This document shows positions 54,240 to 64,000 of a stretch of 64,000 nucleotides of DNA, in pieces. The position numbers and the translations under genes were made by a program. The stretch covers positions 236,682,104 through 236,746,103 of the forward strand of contig CM069432.1 in NCBI GenBank assembly GCA_035610365.1. Direction: 5' to 3'. The notes under the pieces were generated by a model. That model had not been told where the DNA came from and did no database searches. It saw only the letters and a list, made by a program, of their open reading frames with translations. The number at the start of each line of letters is the position of its first letter. The stretch's first letter is position 1. The DNA is from Aquatica leii (lineage: Eukaryota > Arthropoda > Insecta > Coleoptera > Lampyridae).

Positions 54240-56250
54240 TGAACGATTGATCCTTTGTTGTATGTACATGTGAGAGAATCAAAAACGGCGCAAGAGATAT
54301 GGCAAACATTAGAAATTTATATGAAGACTCCGGTTATTCAAGAAACATTAGGTTACTTCCTGCCTTAATTTAATTGCGACTAGAAAACTGATTCAATGGA
54401 ATCCTGTGTAAATCAGGAAACTTTCCAGAAATTACGTAGAACTGGATTCAGCATTGACAATGAATGGGTCGGTTCACTTCTGTAAAAGGTTCAAAACAGA
54501 TTTTATGAAAACCGAGCTAATCGACATGAAGGCAGATGACGCAGGTAATTCGATAAAAACGTTAGCTGTAAAAAGCAATAGAACTAAACCGAGTTACAGA
54601 GAGCAGGTTAAAGAGCGCAATACGAGTAACGCAAACAAAAAGAATAAAGGTGAAATAATTTGCTAGAAATGCAAGCAATTTGGTCCTATTATGAACAGAT
54701 GCTAAAAAACAAAAATGTAATATGCAAAAGTACATTTAGTGCAGTTTCTTTTGTGTGATAAATTTAACAGTGTAGAATGGTACCTTGATTCAGGTGCAAG
54801 CGTTCATTTATCAAGACAAGATTGGCTTAAAAATAAAGTAATACCGGAACTAAAAGAAGTTACTGTTGCTAACAAAACTAGCATTCCGATAATTTCAGCA
54901 GAAAACGTAGAAATTGTTACAGTAGTAAACGATGTATAGTTTAATGTAACACAAGTGCATTACGAACTAAGCCTAAGAACGCATCTCTTACCAGTAAGTC
55001 AGTTAATAATAATCTTTAATAGCAGTGGTTGCCAAATTTATAACTGTAAGAGTATTTTAGTAGCCACAGCAAATTTACACCGCAATTTATATAAGCTAAA
55101 CTTCAAAAAACAGGAACAGAATACATTAATGGCAGTTTCCGGTAATGTATGGCATAGACAATTTTGCCATCTAAATTACAAAATTTTAGAAAAAATGAAA
55201 AAGGGCATTGTAGATAGATTTAAATAGAAAGGAAGATTTGACAATGGTACAATGAGTCAAGTGTGTTGTGAGGGAACGCAAACCAGGTTGCCAGTCAAAC
55301 ACAAAGGTAACCGAGCTTCATCCATACTTGAAATTGTGCATGCTGACCTATGTGGCTGAATGAAAACCCTTTCATTAGGTGGTTCGAGATATTTTTTATT
55401 GTTTAAAAATGTATTTAGTCGTATGACATTTGTGTATTTTTTATAAACAAAAGACAAAGTGTTTATGTGTGTTGAATGAACCAAACAATAGTTAAAAAAG
55501 CGAGTTGCTTGCTATTTGATGGAAAATTTGCAATACTGCAGTTTATCTGCGAAATAGGTCAATAGTAACTAGACTGAATAAAACACTTTTTGAAGAATGG
55601 TAATCGAAAAAACCTGATGTAAGCAACTTACGTATTGTTTGATGGTGCACATACCCAAAGAACAAAGAAAGAAATGAAACGAAAAGTCAACAGAAATGTC
55701 TTTAGTAGGTTACAGTGAAAACATAAAAAGCTACAGGTTGTACGATCCAAATAAGAGAGACATAATTATCAGTCGAGATGTGATCATCAATAAAAATACC
55801 GAAACGGAACAACTAACTGTAAGTAATAATCACAATGATATCAAATCCACTGTTGAATCGGAAGTTGAATTATTTAATTCAGTGGGGGCTATAAATGAAG
55901 AAAACAATATTCTCAGTTACGGTGATTTAGATAATAACAACGAATACGACGATGGCAGCAATTATGGTAATGATGTGATCATGGGACCTCCTCGAATATC
56001 AGAAAGGCCGATTGTATAAGGAAATTTGAAGAATACGGGACATATTTATGCGAAGAAACGTATGTCATAGAAGATGTTCCGAGAAACATAATCGAGGCAT
56101 GTTTAAAACCTGATAGAGATAAATGAATAAATGCAGTGATGGATAAAATGCAATCCTTTGAGAAAAATGAAATTTGTGAGCTAGTTAATTTACGAGAAGA
56201 AGGAACTATAGTTGATTATAAATAGGGGTATAAAGTAAGGCGTGACACGA
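54240..56250 (+). pseudogene. Copia element relic
   Basis: Plus strand, many stops and frameshifts. In order: gag (TAQEIWQTLEIYMKTPVI near 54290), a zinc knuckle (CKQFGPIMNRC near 54670, in shifted frames), protease WYLDSGASVHL (54781), pre-integrase WHRQFCHLNYKILEKMKKGI (55148), integrase start EIVHADLCG and SRYFLLFKNVFSRMTFVYF (55340-55440), then the pre-RT region VGYSENIKSYRLYDPNKRDI with IISRDVIINKN (55700-55800) and an acidic linker, and the first RT residues (MDKMQSFEKNEICELVNL, near 56140). The RT core, RNase H and LTRs are absent, so it is truncated. Confidence 0.82.
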
Positions 56251-56641
56251 CTTTCCTATAAGAAACGATAAAGGAATGTCTACATATTTTTTTGAGGTTA
56301 TGTTGTCATAAAACCAATTTGAAGTGATATTTTTTGTTTGTATTGACTTCCTAGCATGCTATAATTTTTTTGAAATTTTTTCCCTCGATTTCATTAAGAT
56401 ATAACCGAAATATGGCAAATTTAACTTATGTTGTCATATCTACTAATCCCTATACTTGTGCGCCTTGATATTGCTTTTCCTTTTAGTAAATCAGTAAAAA
56501 TTATTATTTTTATCTTACTTTCTCTTCAAGATATGGAATTTTTTTCTAAAAAAAAATCGTCGCAAGCAGGATTCGAACCTAGATTATTATTAAACCTTAT
56601 TTGGTCTTTGGTTAAACTAAATTACTTACTATACATATACA
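56251..56641. other. Non-coding spacer
   Basis: No coding region seen. A tRNA B-box-like word near 56573 was considered and not accepted. The bases just before 56642 form a splice-acceptor-like sequence for the next feature. Confidence 0.45.
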
Positions 56642-57486
56642 GGTGCGCCAAGTTCGTCGGTGGCTTCGAAGGTTTGATAAAGAAGGAGAAGTTTCTCTTA
56701 TAACGAAACCAAAAGGAATAAATAGAGCAACTACCATAGAGGAAGATGCAAATATTCTTAGGTGTGTTCAAAATTCTCCTTTTACAACTGCTCCGCAAAT
56801 TCGAGAAGAAGATCATTTAAACTGCAGCGCTTTAACGATACGACGCAAATTAAACAACGCGTGATTATTTGCAAGTCAGCCTGCGACAAAACCTGAATTA
56901 ACAGAAAAGCATGCTCAAGCAAGAATTAGATTTTGTCAAAATAATTTATACTGAGACTGGAGTACGGTGATTTTTACGGACGAAAGGTAATTTTATCAAC
57001 ACAAGAGTCGTCTATGACACTTTGGCGACCACGAAATACAAGATTTAGTACCGAACATGTTCGTAAAAATCGACAAAGTGGAAGAATTTCAGGTGGATTT
57101 TGAGGGTGGATTTCAAAAGCTAGGCCGGGTGAATTGGTTCTAGTTTCTCCACCACGATTTACGTCTGAAAGTTACGTTCGAGTGCTAGACAAAATTTTGG
57201 TGCCAAGTGTGCAAACACTTAATCCAGAAGAAGAATTGGAAAAAATTGTTATTGTCCAAAACAATTCACCAATTCATAAAAGCAGAACATGTGGGCAGCT
57301 ACGAGCAGAACTTGGTTCAATAATCGCCTTGACATTCCGGCTAGAAAGTTAAATAATATAGTGCAAACTGCAAATGAAGTTTGGGAACGTTTTCGAGGAT
57401 CGAACTTCTGCGAAAAATTAATTAACTCGATCCCGAACAGGTTAACAGAGTGTTTGGAAAATAACGGCTTATATACAAAATATTAA
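56642..57486 (+). pseudogene. Second Tc1-like transposase relic
   Basis: Begins after ATACATATACAG with VRQVRRWLRRFDKEG, the same point where exon 2 of the transposase at 12.3 kb begins. It continues ANILRCVQNSPFTTAPQI, then after stops and shifts ARIRFCQNNLY, DWSTVIFTDER (first catalytic Asp present), VSPPRFTSESYVRVLDKILV and IVIVQNNSPIHKSR, where the second Asp is Asn. The SPDLNPIE region is deleted and the sequence jumps to an ENMW-like block and VWERFRGSNFCEKLINSIP, ending ENNGLYTKY at 57486. No exon 1 or inverted repeats were found. Confidence 0.82.
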
Positions 57487-57902
57487 TTAGTTTGAGTATT
57501 TTACAATAAATGTTAATGATATTAATTTTAGAATCTGAAGGTCGTTTTGCACAAAAGAACAGTGCGATATGGTTTTTTATTTAATTGACTATTTGAAGTA
57601 TTTTCACAGTATTCATATTGAAGTATTTTGCTATTAAATACATTAGCACACCCAAAAAAAAATTTTAATAATGAGACCAACATTAAAATGATGATATTAA
57701 TTATGCATTGTTATTCCGAATGTGCGGATTTTATCGCTACTTGTTTTGAAAGTTTTTTGTAAGTAGTTTTTTATGTTTTTCTTACATCATAGTTTTTTAT
57801 TCATCCTTAAAGATAATAACAATTGTTAGTATTAGCTTTAAGTATTGTTTATATTTACCTTTGTTGTATATGTTGTATTAATTTGTTGTTTTATCAAATA
57901 CA
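57487..57902. other. Non-coding AT-rich DNA
   Basis: No recognisable feature. Confidence 0.45.
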
Positions 57903-58010
57903 GTGGCCTGAGGAAGTGGACACTTGTTCCACGAAACGTCGCCTTGAAAAATTACATAAAGTAGTGTAATCGATCGCCCTCTCCTACTTTGAAGGATTTA
58001 ATCACCATTG
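57903..58010 (+). ncRNA. Penelope tail with hammerhead-like motif
   Basis: CTGAGGA (57908-57914), a hairpin GTGGA...TCCAC (57916-57932), and GAAAC (57933-57937) reproduce the hammerhead core order. The following 75 bp match the sequence after TTCCACGAAACGTCGCC near 26219. This is the likely 3' tail of a Penelope-like family whose ORF is not present here. Confidence 0.5.
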
Positions 58011-58151
58011 ATCAATATTCTTAGGAGGTTCAATTTTTATCTCTATTCAATTATGTACTACAAAATGTAGTAGTAAAATGACATTATAGAGGAATATCTA
58101 AGACTTCAAAACAAAAGTTCAATGCATAAAGAAGTTATTGATAAAAATTAT

Positions 58152-58192
58152 AACTCTGGGTCAATTTTGACCCAGTTTCCGCCGTCGGAAGG
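58152..58192. mobile_element. Single piggyBac-like end
   Basis: GGGTCAATTTTGACCC (58158-58173) is followed by CCGTCGGAAGG and TTAA (58193-58196), the same design as the right end of the MITE at 50603-51112. No matching left end was found, so this is probably a relic. Confidence 0.45.
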
Positions 58193-58196
58193 TTAA

Positions 58197-59162
58197 TTAA
58201 AAATAGATTTTTTTAAAATAAAATTGCGAAAGGTATAGAAGAGTACGTTGAAAGCTTAGTTAGACATAAACGTTAAGTAACAACAAAAGTATTGATCAAT
58301 AAAGAAGTTAAAAAAAACTTTTATAAGGAACACATGACGTCACATATTTACAGAGACCACATTTTTTATAATATATCTCATTTTATGAAACAAGGGGTGT
58401 GTTAATGTTAAGTTTGGTTTGATCTGGAATTACTTCCTTTTTTAGTTATTTTTGCTTTCAGTTTTATTCAATTTATTGTCTTGTGCATAAAATAATAACT
58501 GTAAACGAACATCTTAACTTCAAATACTATACATAAACGTACGTTAAATTCATAAAATAGAACTCTGCCAATGACTGTATCCTTTCCAAATTTACTAACG
58601 CAAATTTGAAATGACGTCATGTCTTTCTTAGAGTTATTTTGCTTTAATTTATATAAGAACTCTGTTTCTATTTGTATTAAGAATGTTCTGTTTACGAATT
58701 GTAAAAGTATTACAGTTAACGTTTGTAATAAGTATTGAAATGTAAAACATTTTTAAACTCTATTAACATCAATAAAAATACTTTTTACAAAATTTTTATT
58801 CATTAATTATTTTGATATTAACAACAAATTATTAAAACATAATACATCTACATTATAATAGCTAACTATTTAACAAAGTACGATTAAAACATCGCACATA
58901 TACAGCCACATGTAATGTGTATGTAATGAATGATCCACTTTAAATGTTTAAACTTAATAAAGCTTAAAAGTACTTTAAAAATTCAAGAAGAATTAATACA
59001 GGCTTGAAGATAAATGTTAATCCGGTCTTTAATAAAGTAGTGCAACTAGCAATATTTTGTAATTTTATACCGTTGTACTAAATACGTTACCAATTTATTA
59101 TCCTACACCAGTTCGCTATACATTTCTAACTTATAAACTATAATTAAAACTTAATTATTTAT
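58197..59162. other. 3' flank of the otopetrin gene
   Basis: AT-rich non-coding sequence downstream of the otopetrin stop. It probably includes the 3' untranslated region. No poly(A) site was assigned with confidence. Confidence 0.5.
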
Positions 59163-60005
59163 TTAGGAATTAAAATAAGGCAACAACGTGTGTTTTCCGT
59201 AAGGTCCTTTAAATTTATAAGCAGATTTCCAAATCTCGAATAAACATATAGTAGAATGAAATCTATAAAAAATTGCTAAAGGCATTGATATGTGCGTAAT
59301 AATCGTCCAAGCCCAATTGCCAAAAAAATGCAAATGCGACGGACGAAATTCTGCTCTATTCTTTTCCATAGTATTTATAGTCCACATTGCCATGTTAGCA
59401 ATAATTAAAAATGTCACAAGTTCTCTTCCCGGTTTCCGTTTTGTTTGTTGTAAATTTCGACAGCGACGCCACCATCCATCAAGAACGAACATAGTTTGCA
59501 GACAAGTTTGAATAAACGAAAACACTTCAGTCATAAGTCCTGCAGGCGAGCTATATGAAATTGTAAAGTAACATCCGATAATGGAAAATATGCAATAAAT
59601 AAACATTCCAGTTTGCGCGACAACAAGTAAAGTATTGTCTAAACCGATACCGGAGCCTTCACCTAAAGTTATAACAGTGATAACAATAAATGTATATAAG
59701 TATATTACCTTCAGTTTTGCGATCATACTTAAGACATCGCATTTGATACATTGCTAACAAGACAGCAAAAGTTGTAATGATATACAAAATTAACTCGACG
59801 ATGTTTACTTCAAATTCCGCATTTATTTTATACAAACGCTTGGCTTCTTCAGACGTTGCTTTTTCGTTGTTTAAAACAAAAAACATAATTAATGATATAA
59901 TTGTAAGGACGACTACAAGTATTCCTGCAAATAGACCACGATGTGCATTTGAGCAATCTATTGAAATATGATGGCTTGATCTTTGATGTGAATGGCCCAG
60001 CATAT
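59163..60005 (-). CDS. Otopetrin-like proton channel, last two coding exons seen
   Basis: Minus strand. Otopetrins are plasma-membrane proton channels used in acid sensing. The upstream exon (60005-59709) follows an acceptor ATTATTTTCAG and encodes ISIDCSNAHRGLFAGILVVV, a membrane helix, a short loop, a second helix (IVELILYIITTFAVLLAMYQ) and CLKYDRKTE. The final exon (59662-59163) encodes four more hydrophobic segments: LLVVAQTGMFIYCIFSIIGC, VFSFIQTCLQTMFVLDGWWR, ELVTFLIIANMAMWTINTME and WAWTIITHISMPLAIFYRFH, then CLFEIWKSAYKFKGPYG and a stop at 59163-59165. Together they are the C-terminal half. Exons for the amino-terminal helices were not found and probably lie beyond 60006 or outside the window. 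Confidence 0.9.
59663..59708 (-). other. 46-nt intron in the otopetrin gene
   Basis: The minus strand reads ACTGAAG, then GTAATATACTT...ATAACTTTAG, then GTGAAGGC. Removing it joins the two exons in frame (DRKTEG to GSGIGLDN). The intron is 46 nt, very short but within the insect range. Confidence 0.85.
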
Positions 60006-61389
60006 CTGAAAATAATTTGCATGTAAAAATCGCTTTTTGTTTTAATGAAATGTAGGTTTAACAAAGAAATTTGCTTAAAAAATTAACATAATGGACATTT
60101 CTAAAAATCGTACAAATTCTACAGAGTAGTTAGTTACAAGCTTTTGACAATTTACTACTAAATACAAGTAGGTACATTTAATTTGTAAAATGATAAGCTA
60201 CGAAATTTTTTTTTGTAGAGCATTATCGTTATGTCGTGATAGTAAAAATAATTTTATAACTGAAAGTATGTGTAAGAAGTTATAATTTGATAATCATAAA
60301 ATAAATTTTAGCGTTCAAGCTGTAAACTAATTATCAAAGCGTTTAAAGGCAATTAGAATGCATGCATTTTATGCTTGGTTTTACAAAGAATTTCTAATGC
60401 AAAAAAGTGCGTGTAATTTTTTTTATTGAAGTAAAACTTTATTGACATTTTTGGCAGATATTACTGAAAAAATTAAACTTAAATTAAAATAAATATCATT
60501 TCAAGTTGTTGATTTTTTCACTCTTATTTATTTATGATAGAGTAAAATGTTCCAAAGACTGTCATTTTAAATTAAGTGAATTCGGTGTTATTTTATATTA
60601 ATGATGTTTAATTTTTTATATAAAAATTGTTTATACTACTCTCACTTTTTAAGAATTCACTTATCAATTACATTAATTGAAAATTTCAAAACACTGCTTC
60701 GTGCACCAGAAAAAAATCTGAGTTACTCTCACGAGAGAAGTTTTACTTAAACAAAAATAGCAAAGCAATAGATACAATGCTAAGAGCGGAATTTATGTAA
60801 ACAAATAAACACTATTTATACGAAAAAAAAATTAATATTTTTGTAGAGAAGAATTTTTATATAGACAACTTATTAAAAATTAAATCTGAAATTTCATAAA
60901 TTTTATCGAGTGCAGGGTTTCAACTACAAAAACGATTGTGAAATTAAAGTCAAATTAATTTCAATAAGCAATAAGCAATAACAATCAAGTGTTTGCATTG
61001 TATATAAGATGATCCAAGCCGATGGAAATTTTTTGTTGCTAAGAAGTGTACGAACAATAAGCTTTTTTTAACTCTCAAATAGCTAAAAATCAGAGCGTTT
61101 TGGTATGCCCTTAAGTAGCAAAAGTTATATATTGTACTTAAAATTTTTAATCGATAAAGAAAAACTAACTTTAATTATAAGCATAATAAAAATTATTTGA
61201 TTTTGTTCAATTCTAAATATTATTTCATTAAATTAATAATGACATACGATCATGTTGGTTTGTGTATCGTGTATCGCAAAAATGATTATATTTAGAGAGA
61301 AATACGTTTTTCCTAGTGACTGGAGAAAATTTGTGTCCATTTAAACCTTTTAAGGACTACCATAATAGTTAATTATACCAATTTATGTC
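60006..61389. other. Probable otopetrin intron and intergenic DNA
   Basis: Begins at the acceptor of the otopetrin exon (60006 on the minus strand). The sequence is AT-rich and no further otopetrin exon was recognised before the RTE-type LINE. Confidence 0.55.
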
Positions 61390-61779
61390 TGTCTATTATA
61401 ATCACAATCTTCGGGGGTACCTGTAACCCCTAGAAGACGCGTCCCCAGGTGGCGGATAGCGAAATGCCCCCCCAGATATGGGAGGTAGGAAGAAAATCAA
61501 ATACCTCCCACGGACCAACATGTAACGTGAGCGGTCACAAACAACGTCTGTTCCCAAGTTGGGCGGCTGCAAACCAACTACTCGCTAACACGCTCGGCAA
61601 GCGCGGCGTTTTAACTACCAAAACTTTCAAATCAAACAAATGTACATGACAAATTCTAAAACGAAATTACCCCAGGTGAGTAGAGTTAACTCAGAATCTC
61701 ACACTGTTAAACCAGTCTGCCTCATGGATTCTGGGGGAGGCAAAAATTTGTTTAAAAAACACCTGGGCTCAACCAAGCG

Positions 61780-62640
61780 TCTCTTTATTGCAACTTACAA
61801 CATAAAAACATTGAGAACAGAAGAACACCTAGAACTCGGATGTAAACCATCATATTGGAGACATAGGCTTTATGGTCAACAAAAAGATTAAGCATGCAGT
61901 ATTAAAATACCACTCGATATCTAAACGAGTTATATACATTATAATAAGACTAAACAACCGATACAACATAAAAATAATAAATGTATATGCCTCAACGAGC
62001 TCCTCCAAGAATAGAGAAGTGGAACAAGTATATGAAGACAATAGCTACAGCAAAACGAAGAGAAAAGACACATTTCACCATTGTGGTTGGAGATTTCAAC
62101 GCTAAAGTAGGAAGAAAAACACTAAATGACACAGAATACATAGCAAACTACGGCCTAGGGCAAAGAAATAACAAAGGGGGAATGCATCTGAACTTTCTAA
62201 GAAACGAAGGTTTTATTGCTTAAATATGTTCTTTCAAAAACCGAAAATGGACATGGTGAAGCGCAGATTACGCTGTGAAAAATTAAATTGACTATGTGCT
62301 CTCAAATAACAGAAAAGTATGCACCGATGTGACTGTCCTAAACAGATTTAACACGGGAAGCGATCACAGGTTCGTCCGAGCATGTATTAAAATAAGCACC
62401 TGGAAAGAGAGAAATAAACTAATAAGAACACCACGTTTCCTGACGAACGAAGAACTAGAAACGAAGAAAAAAAAATACCAGAATGAAATAGCGAAAAGGC
62501 TAGAACCTACCGAGCCCTATATAGATGGAAATGTTGACCTACTCACTGAAAAGATTAGAGCTTGTATACAAACATCAGTAAAAAAAGATGCTCAAGAGAA
62601 AAGAAACCGACGAACCAAAAACTCAGTTCGAATACGATAC
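61780..62640 (+). pseudogene. RTE-type LINE endonuclease and linker
   Basis: Apurinic-type endonuclease blocks: TKRLFIATYNIKTLR (61780), IKIINVYAS (61972), FTIVVGDFNAKVGRKT (62078, catalytic GDFNA) and NNKGGMHLNFLRNEGF. Then, after stops, YVLSNNRKVCTDVTVLNRFN and GSDHRFVRACIKI (62360, final SDH motif). The nuclease nicks target DNA to prime copying. The linker (RNKLIRTPRFLTNEELETKK) runs to a stop near 62645. Confidence 0.85.
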
Positions 62641-62779
62641 AACTGATGGAACAGAGAAGGAATGCGGATAGAGAAACCGATGAATACAGAACAGTAAACA
62701 GAAGAATTAAAAAAGAGATCCGCAAAGATTTAAGAACATACAAGCTAAATTAATCCAAACCACAATCGAAAAAAACAAC

Positions 62780-64000
62780 AATATGAAAGCTATTGGATAC
62801 AAGCTTTCAAAAACGAAAGCGAGATTAATAAAACTTAGAAACAAATCAGGAACAATAGTTACAACATCGGACAAAATAGCCAAAATTGTAGAGGATTTCT
62901 ACGCGGACTTGTATTCTTTAAACGTACCGGACGGAGAACTAAAACCACAGGAAAAAGGAGGAGGTACTATGGAAAGAATAATCGGAGTACTGCTGAACAC
63001 GTGTCTGCAAGAAAAGAGAATACCCAAAATTTATTTAAAAAAGGAGATACATCGAACATAGGAAACTACCGTCCCATCAGCCTATTATCCCATCTCTATA
63101 AGTTATTCACAAAAACCCTTACAAACCGACTATCAAAAAAATTGGATTTTTACCAGCCCGTAGAACAAGCAGGCTTCAAGAAGGCATATAGTACTATCGA
63201 CCACCTACAAACAATACGCACCTTGATTGAAAAAACGACTGAATACAACATACCCATTCACCTGGCCTTCGTAGATTTCCAGAAGGCTTTTGATACAATA
63301 GAATCATGGTCCATTCTAAAATCAATGGAAAATGCCAGAATCGACTCTAGATATGCGGCAATTATAAAAGACATGCGACAATGCATATCAAGATTGAAGA
63401 AGGCATAACCACTAATAAAATAAAAATATAAAAAGGAGTTCGTCAGGGGGATACCATTTCACCAAAACTATTTACGTTAGTCCTAGAAGTTGTTTTAAAA
63501 AAGTTAAAATAGGAGGAGAAAGATGGCACTTATCTTGATCACCTAAGCTTTGCTGACGACACAGTCCTCACCTCAAACAATCCAGACGAACTGAAAGAAT
63601 TGTTACAACAACTGAACCAAGCATCTAAAAAAGTGAGATTAGAAATGAACATCAGCAAAACCAATACCATGAGTCCAAATAACATCAACCTTCAAAACAA
63701 CCAAACAATAGAAAACGTACACGAATATATATACCTAGGCCATGCCATTAGATTGGGAAAGGAAAATCAAGGAGCAGAAGTGACCCGAAGAATACTCACC
63801 TGGGCCGTCTTTGGCAAACTACACTACATCTTAAAGAACCAAAATATCTCGATAAATCTAAAACGAAAAGTATACGACTCCTGTGTTTTGCCAGTAGCCA
63901 CATATGGCATAGACACAATGTCACTAACGAAACGACATGCCAACAAAATAAGTATGACACAAACGAGTATGGAACGTGCAATGCTCGGGTTTTCTCTAAG
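62780..64000 (+). pseudogene. RTE-type LINE reverse transcriptase
   Basis: RT blocks: SNIGNYRPISLLSHLYKLFT (63055), DFYQPVEQAGFKKAYSTIDH, IHLAFVDFQKAFDTIE (63260, motif A), GVRQGDTISPKLF (63438, after a shift), and LSFADDTVLTS (63546, catalytic FADD) followed by a thumb region with NKTYLGHAI-like residues near 63730. Frames change several times. The window ends inside the gene. Confidence 0.85.

Larger units (their letters stand above)
61390..64000 (+). mobile_element. RTE/BovB-type LINE, runs off the window
   Basis: Plus strand. A GC-richer 5' leader (CTTCGGGGGTACCTGTAACC near 61410) is followed by endonuclease, linker and RT in many short frames. The style matches RTE/BovB LINEs, which are often mislabelled as craniofacial development protein 2. 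Stops and frameshifts are frequent, and an internal deletion removes endonuclease sequence near 61845-61870. It continues past 64000. Confidence 0.85.

Noticed and set aside
56560-56600. tRNA B-box-like word GGTTCGAATCC on the minus strand
   Set aside because: The T-arm word is present, but no A box, anticodon arm or acceptor pairing could be formed around it, so it is not a tRNA gene. A SINE relic is possible but unsupported.
1-64000. CRISPR arrays, operons, bacterial promoters and riboswitches
   Set aside because: The window is eukaryotic, and no regularly spaced repeats or bacterial-type signals were seen.

Overview
This is a eukaryotic, AT-rich nuclear window, almost certainly from an arthropod and most likely an insect. 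The evidence is the mix of transposable elements (Gypsy, BEL/Pao, Copia, Penelope, Jockey-type and RTE-type LINEs, hAT, Tc1, pogo, piggyBac), introns with GT-AG borders, and part of an insect-type otopetrin proton channel gene. The species cannot be named from the sequence. There are no bacterial operons, rRNA genes, convincing tRNA genes or CRISPR arrays. The only clear host gene is otopetrin (59163-60005, minus strand). A second, degraded otopetrin-like exon lies on the plus strand near 49.0 kb, and one unrecognised exon-like stretch lies at 6700-6885.

Layout. 1-1137 is intergenic. 1138-6450 is a complete Gypsy element (Gypsy-1) with 443-bp LTRs differing at 3 positions and a 4-bp target duplication. 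Its coding body is broken, but its pol reading frame runs past the integrase into a macro domain resembling the ADP-ribose hydrolase TARG1/OARD1, then into a CCCH-like zinc finger. 7579-20030 is a minus-strand Jockey-type LINE cut into four pieces by later insertions. One of these is a Tc1-like transposon (7762-14009, exact TA borders) that itself holds a Penelope-like element (8095-11189). That Penelope copy is an almost perfect 1.44-kb-arm palindrome with hammerhead-like motifs. Other interruptions carry a possible solo LTR, a hAT relic, another Penelope fragment and a LINE ORF1 fragment.

20030-28000 is a BEL/Pao relic split by a second Gypsy element (Gypsy-2, 21395-27322), which is itself split by a 1.8-kb non-coding insert. 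28.0-35.5 kb is mostly non-coding, with a pogo-like and a hAT relic and possible LTR signals. 35530-47229 is a minus-strand Gypsy (Gypsy-4) interrupted by a very young plus-strand Gypsy (Gypsy-3, 36073-43787). The two 1.46-kb LTRs of Gypsy-3 differ only in the lengths of simple runs, and a GGGAAAC heptamer sits at the end of its gag. 47.7-58.2 kb holds Penelope tails, a piggyBac-like MITE, an intron-bearing hAT copy with target duplications, a decayed Copia element and a second Tc1-like relic. 61390-64000 is an RTE/BovB-type LINE that runs off the window.

Most of the sequence is therefore a layered record of transposon insertion, and several empty sites can be read exactly. The most unusual item is the macro domain plus zinc finger carried by Gypsy-1. 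Also of interest are the Penelope palindrome with one motif altered, the frameshift signal of Gypsy-3, and Tc1-like genes with an intron boundary at the same point.
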